Positions 33,984-42,766 of a DNA stretch of 64,000 nucleotides are shown piece after piece. The notes below the pieces were generated by a model that saw nothing but the letters and a program-made list of their open reading frames with translations, was not told the DNA's origin and searched no databases. A program made the translations under genes and the position numbers. Within the stretch, counting starts at the first letter, position 1; every line of letters begins with the position of its first letter. Origin of the DNA: Bacteroidales bacterium (GTDB taxonomy: Bacteria; Bacteroidota; Bacteroidia; Bacteroidales; VadinHA17); contig JADKBK010000001.1 in the NCBI GenBank assembly GCA_016715075.1, positions 186,001 through 250,000 on the forward strand, written 5' to 3'.

Positions 33984-35201
33984 ATGAAATTATTCCTCAC
34001 TGTTTCATTGGTTATTTCTATACTGACTGGTTGCAGAAGCAATGAAGTCAAACTTATAAAAAGTGCTGATAAGATCCATGCTTCAATTTTGACAATTGAT
34101 ACCCACACCGACACCCCCATGGAATTCTCAAATGGAGATTTTGATCTTGGGGAGATGCATAAGGAAGGGTGTGTTGATTTCCCAAGGATGAAAGAAGGGG
34201 GACTTCATGCGATATTTTTTGCTGTATTTATCGGGCAGGGTCCCAGGAACGATTCCTCCTTTAACAAAGTACACGCGGAGGCGATCAGTATTCTGAATTC
34301 CATTCACAAAAATGTCGACAAAAACTCAGCAGTTGCCGGCATCGCCCTGACACCTGATGATGGTTACAAATTGAAAAAGTCCGGCAGGATTGCTGCCTAT
34401 ATAGGGATTGAAAACGGTTATCCTATCGGAAAGGACATCTCCAGGATAAAGCAGTACTTTGATCTTGGCGCCAGGTATATAACCCTTGCTCATTCCAGGA
34501 ATAATGATATCTGTGATTCGTCCACTGACCCGGCAGGTTCGGAAAATAATGGGCTCACTGTTTTTGGTGAAGGGGTTGTCAGAGAGATGAACAGGCTGGG
34601 AATGATTGTAGATATCTCTCATATTTCAGATAAATCATTTTCTGACGTTCTCAAAGTGACAAAAGCACCAGTAATTGCCTCACATTCATCATGCAGGGCA
34701 TTGTGCGGCAGCCCTCGGAACATGTCAGATGATATGCTTCTTGCCCTTAAGGAAAACGGTGGAGTGATACAAATATGCATTCTAAGCGATTATCTTAAAA
34801 CACCGGAACCTAATCCTGAAATGGATGCAAGTCTCAAAGCTCTGAAGGAAAAGTATGGGGAATACAGCACCCTTACCGATGATGTTAAGAAGATAGTGCG
34901 CAAGGAGTATCACGAGATCAAAAGCAGGTATGAGAAGCTGGCCACTGTAAAGGACATTGTCGATCATATCGATCATGTTGTTCAGTTCATCGGGATCGAC
35001 TATGTCGGTATAGGATCAGACTTTGACGGCGGGGGAGGAGTTGAGGGTTGCAGGTCTGTGGCAGAGATGAAAAATATTACTGTTGAACTGCTTCACAGGG
35101 GATATACAAAAAACGATATCAAAAAGATCTGGGGCGGTAATTTCATGCGTGTCTTCCGGAAAGTTGAGGAAGTGGCAGGAAATAGTGCATCCAGCTCCTG
35201 A
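33984..35201 (+). CDS. Lipoprotein M19 membrane dipeptidase
   Basis: M19 (renal-type) dipeptidases are zinc enzymes that cleave dipeptides, including some with D-residues. The 405-residue product has a lipobox (LVISILTGC) and the zinc ligands HxD in LTIDTHTDTPME (near residue 40), Glu in AYIGIENGYP and His in VIASHSSCRAL and DISHIS. The C-terminal VGIGSDFDGGGGVEGC and ENFMRVF-like end (GGNFMRVF) are also typical. The ATG at 33984 is used because 35 upstream codons would include the preceding terminator. A role in peptide scavenging or peptidoglycan turnover at the envelope is inferred. Confidence 0.9.
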   Translation: MKLFLTVSLVISILTGCRSNEVKLIKSADKIHASILTIDTHTDTPMEFSNGDFDLGEMHKEGCVDFPRMKEGGLHAIFFAVFIGQGPRNDSSFNKVHAEAISILNSIHKNVDKNSAVAGIALTPDDGYKLKKSGRIAAYIGIENGYPIGKDISRIKQYFDLGARYITLAHSRNNDICDSSTDPAGSENNGLTVFGEGVVREMNRLGMIVDISHISDKSFSDVLKVTKAPVIASHSSCRALCGSPRNMSDDMLLALKENGGVIQICILSDYLKTPEPNPEMDASLKALKEKYGEYSTLTDDVKKIVRKEYHEIKSRYEKLATVKDIVDHIDHVVQFIGIDYVGIGSDFDGGGGVEGCRSVAEMKNITVELLHRGYTKNDIKKIWGGNFMRVFRKVEEVAGNSASSS

Positions 35202-35222
35202 GACCTGTAACCGGCAGCCTCT

Positions 35223-36299
35223 TCAGATCTTAACCCTCGAGAACTTAAGTGATTTTAGAATCCAGTTGGGCAGTGACTTATTAGGGTCTCTTTTTCTCAG
35301 ATCCAGATATAAACCAAATTTTTTCAGAATGGGCACTTTATGTGTTTCAACAAACTCAATCAGGGTGCCGTCAGGATCCGCAATATATGAGAAGTGACCG
35401 GCTGCTTCACCCATATCAAAGCTGTTGCCGTCGTGGCTCGCCTTACTGTCAACTGTAAACCCATATCCTTTTTTGGAGCTGAATTTCTTCAGCTCATCCA
35501 TCCCCCGCATATCGAAACAGAGATGAATAAAGCCCGGATCACCCCAGAAACGGTTTTCATATATTTTTTTACCCTTGTGCCCGGATACAGAGATTAGTTC
35601 CATTACACTGTTTCCCAGTACTTTGCTGAATGGTCCGGCAAATGGTTCGGATCTTCCGAGGAGTACCCTGCGACACTCTTTACTTCCTCCCGGCAGATCT
35701 GATAGATCTTCAAATATGCCTGTCGAATCATAAATGACTTTGTCGTAACCCAATATCTCAGAATATACAACTCTTGATCTTTCAATGTCGGTTACACCTA
35801 TGACAGCGCCAAATGATCCTCCTGTATTCTTATTTTCATTTCTGAACCAATCGTCTGCCTCCACCATCTGAAAAATATTTCCATAAGGATCTTTCATAAA
35901 GAAAGTCATCTTTCCGGATGGATCTGATGAGGCAGCTGCTGGTACGGCAAGGCCTGACTTTTGAAATTCAGCAAATGTTTCCTGAATATTCTTTACCTTC
36001 ATTTTACAGGCTATGATTCCAAGATCACCAATCATTATCTCCTCCTTAATCTTCAGCGGTTCCCTTCCTTTATACTGCCAGATTTCGAATCCTCCGCCGC
36101 TCTGAAGATTTAGGGCAAGAACTGCATGTCTGCTCCTTGGTTCACCTCCGGTATAAGGAAGCATCAGCTTAGCTACAGCCTCATCTTCAAATATCCGGCA
36201 ATCCATTCCAAATGTTCTGTTGTACCATTTCCATGCTTCATGTACATTTGTGACACCAATGCCCATCTGCTGGATCCCGCTTAATACATATCCCTCCAT
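35223..36299 (-). CDS. Two-domain VOC (glyoxalase/dioxygenase) family protein
   Basis: The 358-residue product holds two vicinal-oxygen-chelate modules. The first (about 8-152) has GIQQMGIGVTNVHEAWKWYN and ends in DPYGNIFQMVEAD. The second (about 165-320) has VIGVTDIERSRVVYSEILGY, PGFIHLCFDMRGMDE and DPDGTLIEFVETH. VOC proteins bind a metal through His/Glu at such positions and include dioxygenases, epimerases and glyoxalases. The substrate cannot be assigned. It is 19 bases downstream of an SDR gene on the same strand, so the two may form one pathway with the acyltransferase ahead of them. Confidence 0.8.
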   Translation of the reverse strand: MEGYVLSGIQQMGIGVTNVHEAWKWYNRTFGMDCRIFEDEAVAKLMLPYTGGEPRSRHAVLALNLQSGGGFEIWQYKGREPLKIKEEIMIGDLGIIACKMKVKNIQETFAEFQKSGLAVPAAASSDPSGKMTFFMKDPYGNIFQMVEADDWFRNENKNTGGSFGAVIGVTDIERSRVVYSEILGYDKVIYDSTGIFEDLSDLPGGSKECRRVLLGRSEPFAGPFSKVLGNSVMELISVSGHKGKKIYENRFWGDPGFIHLCFDMRGMDELKKFSSKKGYGFTVDSKASHDGNSFDMGEAAGHFSYIADPDGTLIEFVETHKVPILKKFGLYLDLRKRDPNKSLPNWILKSLKFSRVKI

Positions 36300-36318
36300 A
36301 TTGTAATTATATTTCTTT

Positions 36319-37122
36319 TTATGTTGATTTTATTTTGTCGGCAATTCTGAAGAACAGCCATGGCATATATCTCCTGATATGGAGAAGCATCAATTCGCTT
36401 TTGCCGACGAGGATCTCTCTCTTGTTCCTCAAAATGCCCTTTATGATTATTTGGGCGGCTTTCGCGGGTGAAATACCTTTGGCCTGCCCCTCGTCAAGAC
36501 GGCCGTGTTCCTTTCCTGTTGCATTCAGGGCATGATAGGAGATAGCAGTGTCTACCCGGCCTGGAATAATAACAGAAGTTCTGATATTAGAACTTTTGTT
36601 TTCGAGGTAGAGTGTTTCAAAAAAGCCATGCAGAGCCTGTTTGGATGCTGAATAGGTTGAGCGTAGAGGAAATCCGAATCTTCCTGAAATACTGCTGGTG
36701 GCAATAATGTGACCTGATTTTTGCCTGATCATATAAGGAAGTACAGCTTTTGTAAGTGCTATGGTTCCAAAATAGTTTATCTCAAATATTTTCCTGTCAA
36801 GCCACAATGGTGTTTCATCTATTCGTGCCCTCTGGCTTATCCCTCCGATATTAAGTAAGAAGTCAATCTTTCCTTTAGCAGTAATCTGCTGACTGACAAT
36901 CTCATCTATTCCTGAGGTATCTGATAGGTCAAAAGGTGCACAGGTAACCTGTTCTGATTTATCGCCGCAGGCCTCCCTTACCCTTTGAAGTCCGGGAAGA
37001 TCATTTGAGGATGCAATTACCCTGGCCCCGCTATTTGCAAACTGGTAAACAAGAGCTTCCCCTATTCCGGATGAAGCTCCGGTTATCCATACAACTTTAT
37101 TGTTAAAAATGCTATTTTTCAT
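36319..37122 (-). CDS. Short-chain dehydrogenase/reductase
   Basis: SDRs oxidise or reduce alcohols and ketones with NAD(P). The 267-residue product has the cofactor-binding VVWITGASSGIGEALVY near residue 10, LLNIGG (the NNAG position) near 86, a catalytic Ser in TSSISGRFG and the YSASKQALHGF Tyr/Lys pair near 160. A basic hydrophobic C-terminus (LMLLHIRRYMPWLFFRIADK) suggests membrane contact, as in SDRs that act on lipids. It overlaps the upstream acyltransferase gene by 11 bases, which supports a shared lipid-related job. Confidence 0.85.
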   Translation of the reverse strand: MKNSIFNNKVVWITGASSGIGEALVYQFANSGARVIASSNDLPGLQRVREACGDKSEQVTCAPFDLSDTSGIDEIVSQQITAKGKIDFLLNIGGISQRARIDETPLWLDRKIFEINYFGTIALTKAVLPYMIRQKSGHIIATSSISGRFGFPLRSTYSASKQALHGFFETLYLENKSSNIRTSVIIPGRVDTAISYHALNATGKEHGRLDEGQAKGISPAKAAQIIIKGILRNKREILVGKSELMLLHIRRYMPWLFFRIADKIKST

Positions 37123-38452
37123 TAATCTTCAAATCCTTAATAAGCTTCAGGAGCTCCTGATGGTCATTCCTAAGAATCGCAAATTCACTGTTTTTATTCC
37201 GTATCAGGTCTCTCGCTTTAAATCCTCCCTTAATTCTCTTGAACACGAGATAGTAATCCCATGCAAAAAGACCTGACAGTGGCAGTGAGAAAAAGATCAG
37301 CAGACCAAGCCACCATGGAGAAAAAATTAAAAGTGAAAGAATCAGATAGAGAGGCAGAAATACGAAAGCCAGCACAAGGGAGATGCCATATTTCACAGAT
37401 GAATGGAACTGTGGATCCTTAATTTTACGGATCTGGAGATTAGGTATTTCGAGAAATGTCAGGTTGAAGATATTGCCGTAAATAAAGAGAGGGAATGTAA
37501 GTACTATTCCCAGTATTCCTGCGATCAGCCAGCCTAAAGGATGCTTCTTTTTCTCCAGCAGCCTGTAATCAATACCGAGCTTTTGGGTTTTCTGTTTAAT
37601 GCTCGTGCTGAGGCTGCATATCTTTTCATAAGCAGTTCTGTCTGTATTTTTAAGCTGGTTCAGTTTTTCAACCATGAGCCTGTCCCTGAACATCTTGGGG
37701 AATTTGATATCATCACCGAATCTGCCGTTTATCATGCTTCTAAGCTCATCGATCGCATCATAATCATCTTCCGGAATGTGGATCATATTGGATTTCATCT
37801 CTTCCGAGAGTCTGGCCCTCAATTCATTCAGCGCTTTTTCGGGGCTCTCCCTGTACAGATCGTGGTATTCCGATACTTCGATGGGTTTGCCGTAATTAAT
37901 CGTGAGAACCTGTCTGTACCTTGTATAATGTGAATATTCAATACCCACAGGGATTATTTTTATCTTAAGATTGAATCCGGTTGCTTCATCTGATTGAAAG
38001 GCAACACGGCAGATCCCTTTCTTGAGTTGCCTTAGTCGCCTGAATCCGGCATGATCGCCCTCAGGAAGAATTACAAGTCCGTTTCTGTTTTTCAGGACAT
38101 CAATTGTCTTTATGAATATGTCATCATTGGCCTTGAGGCTGCTGAAACCGTCTCTTATCCTGTAAACGGGAAGAATTTTCAGGAAATAGAGCACCGCTGC
38201 AACCATTTTTTTTCTGAATATGTCGGCCCTGGCAAGGAAAACAGGCTGGCCACTGTGGGTGAACAGTACTGCCAGCGCATCCATCAGAGCGTTCTGATGA
38301 TTGGGAGCATAAATTAATGGATCTTTGGGATTGATATTTTCATGACCCATCACAATAACTTTTCTGTAGAAAACATTATTGTGCCAAAAACCTGCTACAG
38401 ATTTCAGAAGAGCGTATCCGGCAGAATACTTTTCAATATTTTCTTTACCCAT
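37112..38452 (-). CDS. PlsC-like 1-acyl-glycerol-3-phosphate acyltransferase family membrane protein
   Basis: The 446-residue product starts with a PlsC-type acyltransferase domain. It has the His motif YAPNHQNALMDAL (near residue 53), with one residue more between His and Asp than the textbook HX4D, and the substrate motif VILPEGDHAGF near 130. Two long hydrophobic regions (LIAGILGIVLTFPLFIYG and LVLAFVFLPLYLILSLLIF) anchor the C-terminal half. It probably acylates a lysophospholipid or other lipid at the inner membrane. The downstream SDR gene overlaps by 11 bases. Confidence 0.8.
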   Translation of the reverse strand: MGKENIEKYSAGYALLKSVAGFWHNNVFYRKVIVMGHENINPKDPLIYAPNHQNALMDALAVLFTHSGQPVFLARADIFRKKMVAAVLYFLKILPVYRIRDGFSSLKANDDIFIKTIDVLKNRNGLVILPEGDHAGFRRLRQLKKGICRVAFQSDEATGFNLKIKIIPVGIEYSHYTRYRQVLTINYGKPIEVSEYHDLYRESPEKALNELRARLSEEMKSNMIHIPEDDYDAIDELRSMINGRFGDDIKFPKMFRDRLMVEKLNQLKNTDRTAYEKICSLSTSIKQKTQKLGIDYRLLEKKKHPLGWLIAGILGIVLTFPLFIYGNIFNLTFLEIPNLQIRKIKDPQFHSSVKYGISLVLAFVFLPLYLILSLLIFSPWWLGLLIFFSLPLSGLFAWDYYLVFKRIKGGFKARDLIRNKNSEFAILRNDHQELLKLIKDLKINEK

Positions 38453-38601
38453 AAAATGATCGGATATTCAACACTTCCCTTCCAGCTATGCGCTGATGGG
38501 GTGATGAAGCAGGTGCAAGTTAAATAAATCGGAGGCTTTGTAATAAAATAGGAAAAACTTTATTCTGTTTTTATGAAATATTAAGTCTTTATACCACCAT
38601 T

Positions 38602-38997
38602 TCATTCAACACCCGGATCCTCCTGAAATTTATCTATGAGCCTTCTTTCTTTCTTAGTTGGCCGGCCGGTTCCTTTTTGACGGTGTCCTGTTCCACCTGC
38701 CTTACTGATATCAAGCTTGGCTTTTTCCGTTTCAGGGGTCAGGTCTTCAACAAACTGTGAAACAATTTTAGCAGATACGCGGTTTTCTATGGGTATTATG
38801 ACTCTGAAGGTAAAATTGACAGGAGGTTTTTTTACAAGAATTATTTCACCGCCAGAGATTACTCTGGATGGTTTGACTGGAATATCTTTGATAATTATCC
38901 TTCCCTTTCTGCATTCCTCAGAGGCTATACTTCTTGTTTTATAGAGTCTGACTGCCCAGAGATACTTGTCAATCCGAACGGGTTTAGTATCAGTCAT
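38602..38997 (-). CDS. hslR: S4-domain RNA-binding protein, Hsp15-like
   Basis: Hsp15 (HslR) binds free 50S subunits carrying nascent chains after heat stress. The 131-residue product has the S4 domain at its N-terminus (VRIDKYLWAVRLYKTRSIAS, then GRIIIKDIPVKPSRVISGG) and a basic tail (GHRQKGTGRPTKKERR). It lies 27 bases after pth and fits the rplY-pth-hslR order common in Bacteroidota. Assignment to Hsp15 rather than another short S4 protein rests on length and context. Confidence 0.85.
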   Translation of the reverse strand: MTDTKPVRIDKYLWAVRLYKTRSIASEECRKGRIIIKDIPVKPSRVISGGEIILVKKPPVNFTFRVIIPIENRVSAKIVSQFVEDLTPETEKAKLDISKAGGTGHRQKGTGRPTKKERRLIDKFQEDPGVE

Positions 38998-39024
38998 TTG
39001 ATAATTCGATTTTATACTGCCAGA

Positions 39025-39621
39025 TCAGGTTCTCTGAGGGGCAGGAGGGGGCATTTTCCCCACCTTGTTAAAAGCTGTCATTGTAAGTTCGGTTCCCGCA
39101 AAGGAGAATGATCTGATCATTTCTATCACAACTGAGATCCTCTCTTCAACACTCTTCTTCTCTTCATGAGTCCAGGTTCCGAGCACAAAATCTACCTGTG
39201 CTCCTTTCCGGAAACTGTTTCCTATCCCGAATCTGAGTCTTGGATACTCATTTGTTCCGAGAGTTGAGCTTATATGAGCCAGACCATTATGGCCACCGTC
39301 ACTTCCTTTATGCCTCAGTCTGATACTTCCAAGGGGAAGGGCTATATCATCCACGATAACCAGCATGTTTTCGAGCTGGATCTTTTCTTTTTTCAACCAG
39401 TAATCTACTGCGTTGCCGCTCAGGTTCATAAAGGTGGATGGCTTTAGAAGAATAAGATCGCGTCCTTTGTATTTCAGCTGACACACAGCTCCGTAACGCT
39501 TATCCGTAAAAAAAGTATTGGATGCCAGAGCCATGGCATCCAATACTGTAAATCCTATATTATGCCGGGTATCTTTATACTCTTCACCGATATTTCCCAG
39601 GCCAACTATCAGATATTTCAT
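39025..39621 (-). CDS. pth: Peptidyl-tRNA hydrolase
   Basis: Pth frees tRNA from peptidyl-tRNA that drops off the ribosome. The 198-residue protein has the substrate-binding Asn in LIVGLGNIG, the catalytic His in YKDTRHNIGF near residue 22, and Asp in MLVIVDDIALPLG. GSDGGHNGLAHI completes the signature. Length is normal. ATG 39621 is the start. It lies between rplY (25 bases upstream) and the Hsp15-like gene, all on the minus strand. Confidence 0.95.
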   Translation of the reverse strand: MKYLIVGLGNIGEEYKDTRHNIGFTVLDAMALASNTFFTDKRYGAVCQLKYKGRDLILLKPSTFMNLSGNAVDYWLKKEKIQLENMLVIVDDIALPLGSIRLRHKGSDGGHNGLAHISSTLGTNEYPRLRFGIGNSFRKGAQVDFVLGTWTHEEKKSVEERISVVIEMIRSFSFAGTELTMTAFNKVGKMPPPAPQRT

Positions 39622-39646
39622 CAAGTCTGATTGTTGTTAAAAAAGT

Positions 39647-40261
39647 CTATTCTGCAGCAGCAGTTTCTGCTCCGGCTTCAGGAGCTCCGGCAACGGCTTC
39701 AGTCTCACCTTTCTGTGCAACACGTGACGTGGCAATGGTGAGGACCATTAATTTTTTCTGATCGAGCAATTCGATTTTGTCATATGATAAATCGCCTACT
39801 TTCACTGAATCGTGAATTTTCAGGTTTGTTATATCGATATGAAGAAATTCAGGAAGGTTATTTGGCAATCCTTTTACCTTGAGGTTTCTTTTCTTTATAG
39901 TCAGTTTTCCGCCGGCAATCACACCTATAGAATCTCCTGAAACCTTGATCGGAATATTAATTATAACAGGTTTATCATCGAATACCTGTATGAAATCGGC
40001 ATGTAAAATCTTGTCGGAAACAGGATGGTACTGAACATCCTTAATGACAGCCTTATGTACCTTACCATCTATGTTAAGGTCAACCAGATGAGCTTCAGGT
40101 GTAAAAATAAGATTCTTAAATGCAATCTCAGGGGCGTGGAAATGTATATTCACCTCTTTGCCGTAGATCACGCATGGAACGTTACCAATCTTTCTGAGCT
40201 GTTTTGAGCTTTTTTTTCCTAAATCTGTCCTGAATGATCCTTTGATCTCAATTGTTTTCAT
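39647..40261 (-). CDS. rplY: 50S ribosomal protein bL25 (Ctc form)
   Basis: bL25 binds 5S rRNA. The 204-residue long form (Ctc/TL5 type) has the N-terminal 5S-binding domain (IEIKGSFRTDLGKKSSKQLR and GNVPCVIYGKE) and the C-terminal beta domain (KVHKAVIKDVQYHPVSDKIL, DKPVIINIPIKVSGDSIGVI). It ends in an Ala/Glu-rich tail. Its own -7 box lies at 40347-40354, 85 bases upstream on the minus strand. It starts the rplY-pth-hslR unit, behind prs. Confidence 0.95.
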   Translation of the reverse strand: MKTIEIKGSFRTDLGKKSSKQLRKIGNVPCVIYGKEVNIHFHAPEIAFKNLIFTPEAHLVDLNIDGKVHKAVIKDVQYHPVSDKILHADFIQVFDDKPVIINIPIKVSGDSIGVIAGGKLTIKKRNLKVKGLPNNLPEFLHIDITNLKIHDSVKVGDLSYDKIELLDQKKLMVLTIATSRVAQKGETEAVAGAPEAGAETAAAE

Positions 40262-40346
40262 TTGTCTTAAAGTTATTGTGCTACTAAAAGTTATCCGCCT
40301 GATAACCCCCCATCACACGTTTGACATTTTTATTTTTTTTGGCCTG

Positions 40347-40354
40347 CAAATATA
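40347..40354 (-). promoter_or_regulatory. Bacteroidota -7 box (TATATTTG) of rplY
   Basis: Read on the minus strand this is an exact TAnnTTTG match, between the end of prs and the start of rplY. Confidence 0.6.
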
Positions 40355-40365
40355 GAACAAAGGAA

Positions 40366-41304
40366 TCAGAATACAAAATTTGTGCTTATCGACTTATTGG
40401 TTGTGACTGCCAGTATTGTTTTTGCAAAAATATCGGCAATTGAGAGTACTTTAATTTTTTGGGAGTTATTGATAAACGGCACGGAATCAGTTACAACAAG
40501 CTCTTCGATAGCCGAATCGTCTATTCTCTGAACAGCGTTTCCCGAAAGTATCGGATGCGTGGCGAAAGCCCTGATGCTCCTGGCGCCTCTTTCCTTCATC
40601 ATGCCGGCGGCCAGGACAAGCGTACCTGCGGTATCAACCATGTCGTCGATAATTACCACGTTCCTTCCGTCAACTTCACCTATTATTGACATCTCCTCTA
40701 TGACGTTTGGTTTCTTGCGTAATTTATAGCACAGAACCATTTCCGACTGGAGATGTCTTGAGTATGCATTAGCTCTTTTTGACCCGCCCATGTCAGGGGC
40801 TGATATAGTAAGATTCTGCAGCTTAAGTTTTTCAATGTAGGGTGCGAAGATAGCTGAACCGAAAAGGTGATCAACAGGGACATTGAAGAATCCCTGGATC
40901 TGGTCAGCGTGAAGATCCATGGTAATTACCCTGTCGACACCTGCAGCACTAAGCAGATCAGCTGACAATTTGGATCCTATTGATACTCTGGGCCTGTCTT
41001 TCCTGTCCTGCCTTGCAAAGCCATAATACGGAATAACTGCTATAACCTTATATGCAGAAGCTCTTTTGGCTGCATCGATCATCAGAAGGAGCTCGAACAG
41101 GTTATCAGCCGGAGGGTTTGTCGACTGTACGATAAAGACCATACATCCTCTTACCGATTCATCAAAGCATGGCTGAAATTCTCCATCGCTGAATAGTGTT
41201 ACGGAACTCTTACCGAGTTCAATCCCCAACTTGTCTGCAATCATTCTGGCTAGATGCTGTGATGATCTGCATGAGAAAATTTTCATAGGTGCGGTTCCAA
41301 ACAT
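40366..41304 (-). CDS. prs: Ribose-phosphate pyrophosphokinase
   Basis: Prs makes PRPP from ribose 5-phosphate and ATP, for nucleotide, His and NAD synthesis. The 312-residue protein has the ATP-binding and Mg-binding regions FSDGEFQPCFDESVRG, MDLHADQIQGFF near residue 130 and the PRPP loop NVVIIDDMVDTAGTL near 218. The pyrophosphate-binding YYGFARQDRKDRPR is complete. Length is normal. It lies between engB and rplY on the minus strand. Confidence 0.96.
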   Translation of the reverse strand: MFGTAPMKIFSCRSSQHLARMIADKLGIELGKSSVTLFSDGEFQPCFDESVRGCMVFIVQSTNPPADNLFELLLMIDAAKRASAYKVIAVIPYYGFARQDRKDRPRVSIGSKLSADLLSAAGVDRVITMDLHADQIQGFFNVPVDHLFGSAIFAPYIEKLKLQNLTISAPDMGGSKRANAYSRHLQSEMVLCYKLRKKPNVIEEMSIIGEVDGRNVVIIDDMVDTAGTLVLAAGMMKERGARSIRAFATHPILSGNAVQRIDDSAIEELVVTDSVPFINNSQKIKVLSIADIFAKTILAVTTNKSISTNFVF

Positions 41305-41370
41305 TCCCTTTTATATTTAGCTTATTATTTTCTTCAAACTGCTTACAAAATTAGAAATTCCCGACCGATA

Positions 41371-41979
41371 TCAGGTTTCATTTGAAAAATTGTTAATAGA
41401 TTCTTCAATATAGTTAAGTATTTCATCTCTTCCATTTCCATTAACTGCTGATGATATGAAGGTTGGGGGAAGAAACTCCCATTTTTTCAGCATTTCAGTG
41501 TCATAATCCAGGATTGATTTTTCCAGGGCACTTTTTGAGAGCTTGTCGCTCTTTGTAAAAACCCGGGTAAAAGGGATCTGGTTATTTCCAAGGAACTCCA
41601 TAAATGAAAGATCTGATTTCTGCGGGTTTAACCTTGAATCAAGAAGAACAAACAGGCAGACAAGATTTTCACGTTTGAGGATATAATTTTCAGTCTCCCG
41701 GACCCATTTCTCCCTTTCACTGACAGGGACTTTTGCGTATCCGTAACCAGGAAGGTCGACCAGGTACCACTCTTCATTAACATAAAAATGGTTAATGGTT
41801 CTTGTTTTACCCGGTTTGACAGATGTTTTGGCCAGCTTCGACCAGCCTGTAAGCATATTTATGAGAGATGATTTTCCAACATTCGATCTTCCGATGAATC
41901 CGAATTCAGGTTTTGTTGTGGAAGGGCACTCCTTTAGAGTGGGGCTGCTTTTGACAAATGTGGCTGAATGAATTATCAT
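41371..41979 (-). CDS. engB: Ribosome biogenesis GTPase YsxC/EngB
   Basis: EngB is a small Ras-like GTPase needed for 50S subunit assembly. The 202-residue product has G1 FIGRSNVGKSSLINML near residue 28, G2 GKTRTINHFYV, G3 VDLPGYGYAKV near 74, G4 FTKSDKLSKS near 141 and G5 SSAVNGNG. All five GTP motifs are intact. It is 8 bases downstream of the YwqK-like lipoprotein gene and 66 bases upstream of prs. Confidence 0.95.
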   Translation of the reverse strand: MIIHSATFVKSSPTLKECPSTTKPEFGFIGRSNVGKSSLINMLTGWSKLAKTSVKPGKTRTINHFYVNEEWYLVDLPGYGYAKVPVSEREKWVRETENYILKRENLVCLFVLLDSRLNPQKSDLSFMEFLGNNQIPFTRVFTKSDKLSKSALEKSILDYDTEMLKKWEFLPPTFISSAVNGNGRDEILNYIEESINNFSNET

Positions 41980-41987
41980 CTTGATCT

Positions 41988-42746
41988 CTAATTGAGGTCT
42001 TTGTAAGGCAACTCAATCTTTTTACGCAGGAGAAAACTGTTCCCGTAGAATGTTATTACAGATGCAATGATATCAACCGACCCCTGATGTGGGGTCTCAG
42101 TTTTCTTAAGAGCAAGAATTCCTTTACCATCAATAATCTTAACCTTTTCTGCCCTGGTGGAATCGAAGACTCCGTTTCCGAAATCACCCCTGTAATATTT
42201 TACCTTGGTTGACTTGTCCGACAGGCTAAGTGATATTGTATAGATGCCAGCTGAGGTGTACTCGTCTTTAAAATTCACAACCAGATCCGGATAACCTCCA
42301 ACCTTACGGCCTTCCATATCATACTCTTCAAACTCGAAAGTCCTGGCTCCTTTACTGTAACCAATAATGGCTTTAAGCTTTCCATTCCTGAAATACTGTT
42401 TTTGTATTCCATCCACGGTGTCTCTTTTGTAAGGTGTCGTTCTGAATAACTGACCCTCTTCAAAAAACCATTTTGCAGTATCCTCACGCAAGCCGTTCTC
42501 ATACCATAATGTTCCCCTTACTTTCCCGCTGGCATAAAAAGTCCTGGCAAGGCCCTCTTTCACCCCGTTCTTAAAGGCGGTTTCCATGGAAACATGGCCG
42601 CCGCTCATATATTTCTTAATCCCGGTAAACCCGGTATCAGCTACGGAAAGCGTATCATTTCCTCCGCCAGCGCTGTTTTTTCCTTTGCATCCCGGATTAA
42701 ACAGAAGCGCTGCTAACAGGATGATAGAGACATAGAGAATTTTCAT
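41988..42746 (-). CDS. Lipoprotein with YwqK/MORN-like repeats
   Basis: The 252-residue product has a lipobox (LLAALLFNPGC, Cys near residue 20). Short repeats follow in which Gly-Lys-x-Lys/Arg recurs after Tyr/Phe (FYASGKVRGTLWYENG, FFEEGQLFRTTPYKRD, YFRNGKLKAIIGYSKG). This is the pattern of YwqK-type antitoxin/MORN-like repeats, which form small beta hairpins. The family name does not prove an antitoxin role. A surface lipoprotein is more likely here because of the lipobox. It lies between manA and engB. Confidence 0.75.
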   Translation of the reverse strand: MKILYVSIILLAALLFNPGCKGKNSAGGGNDTLSVADTGFTGIKKYMSGGHVSMETAFKNGVKEGLARTFYASGKVRGTLWYENGLREDTAKWFFEEGQLFRTTPYKRDTVDGIQKQYFRNGKLKAIIGYSKGARTFEFEEYDMEGRKVGGYPDLVVNFKDEYTSAGIYTISLSLSDKSTKVKYYRGDFGNGVFDSTRAEKVKIIDGKGILALKKTETPHQGSVDIIASVITFYGNSFLLRKKIELPYKDLN

Positions 42747-42766
42747 GATGACTGGTATTATTATTT

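Noticed and set aside
41988..42746. Toxin-antitoxin system based on the YwqK-like repeats
   Set aside because: No partner toxin is adjacent; the protein has a lipoprotein signal, so it is exported and not a cytoplasmic antitoxin.
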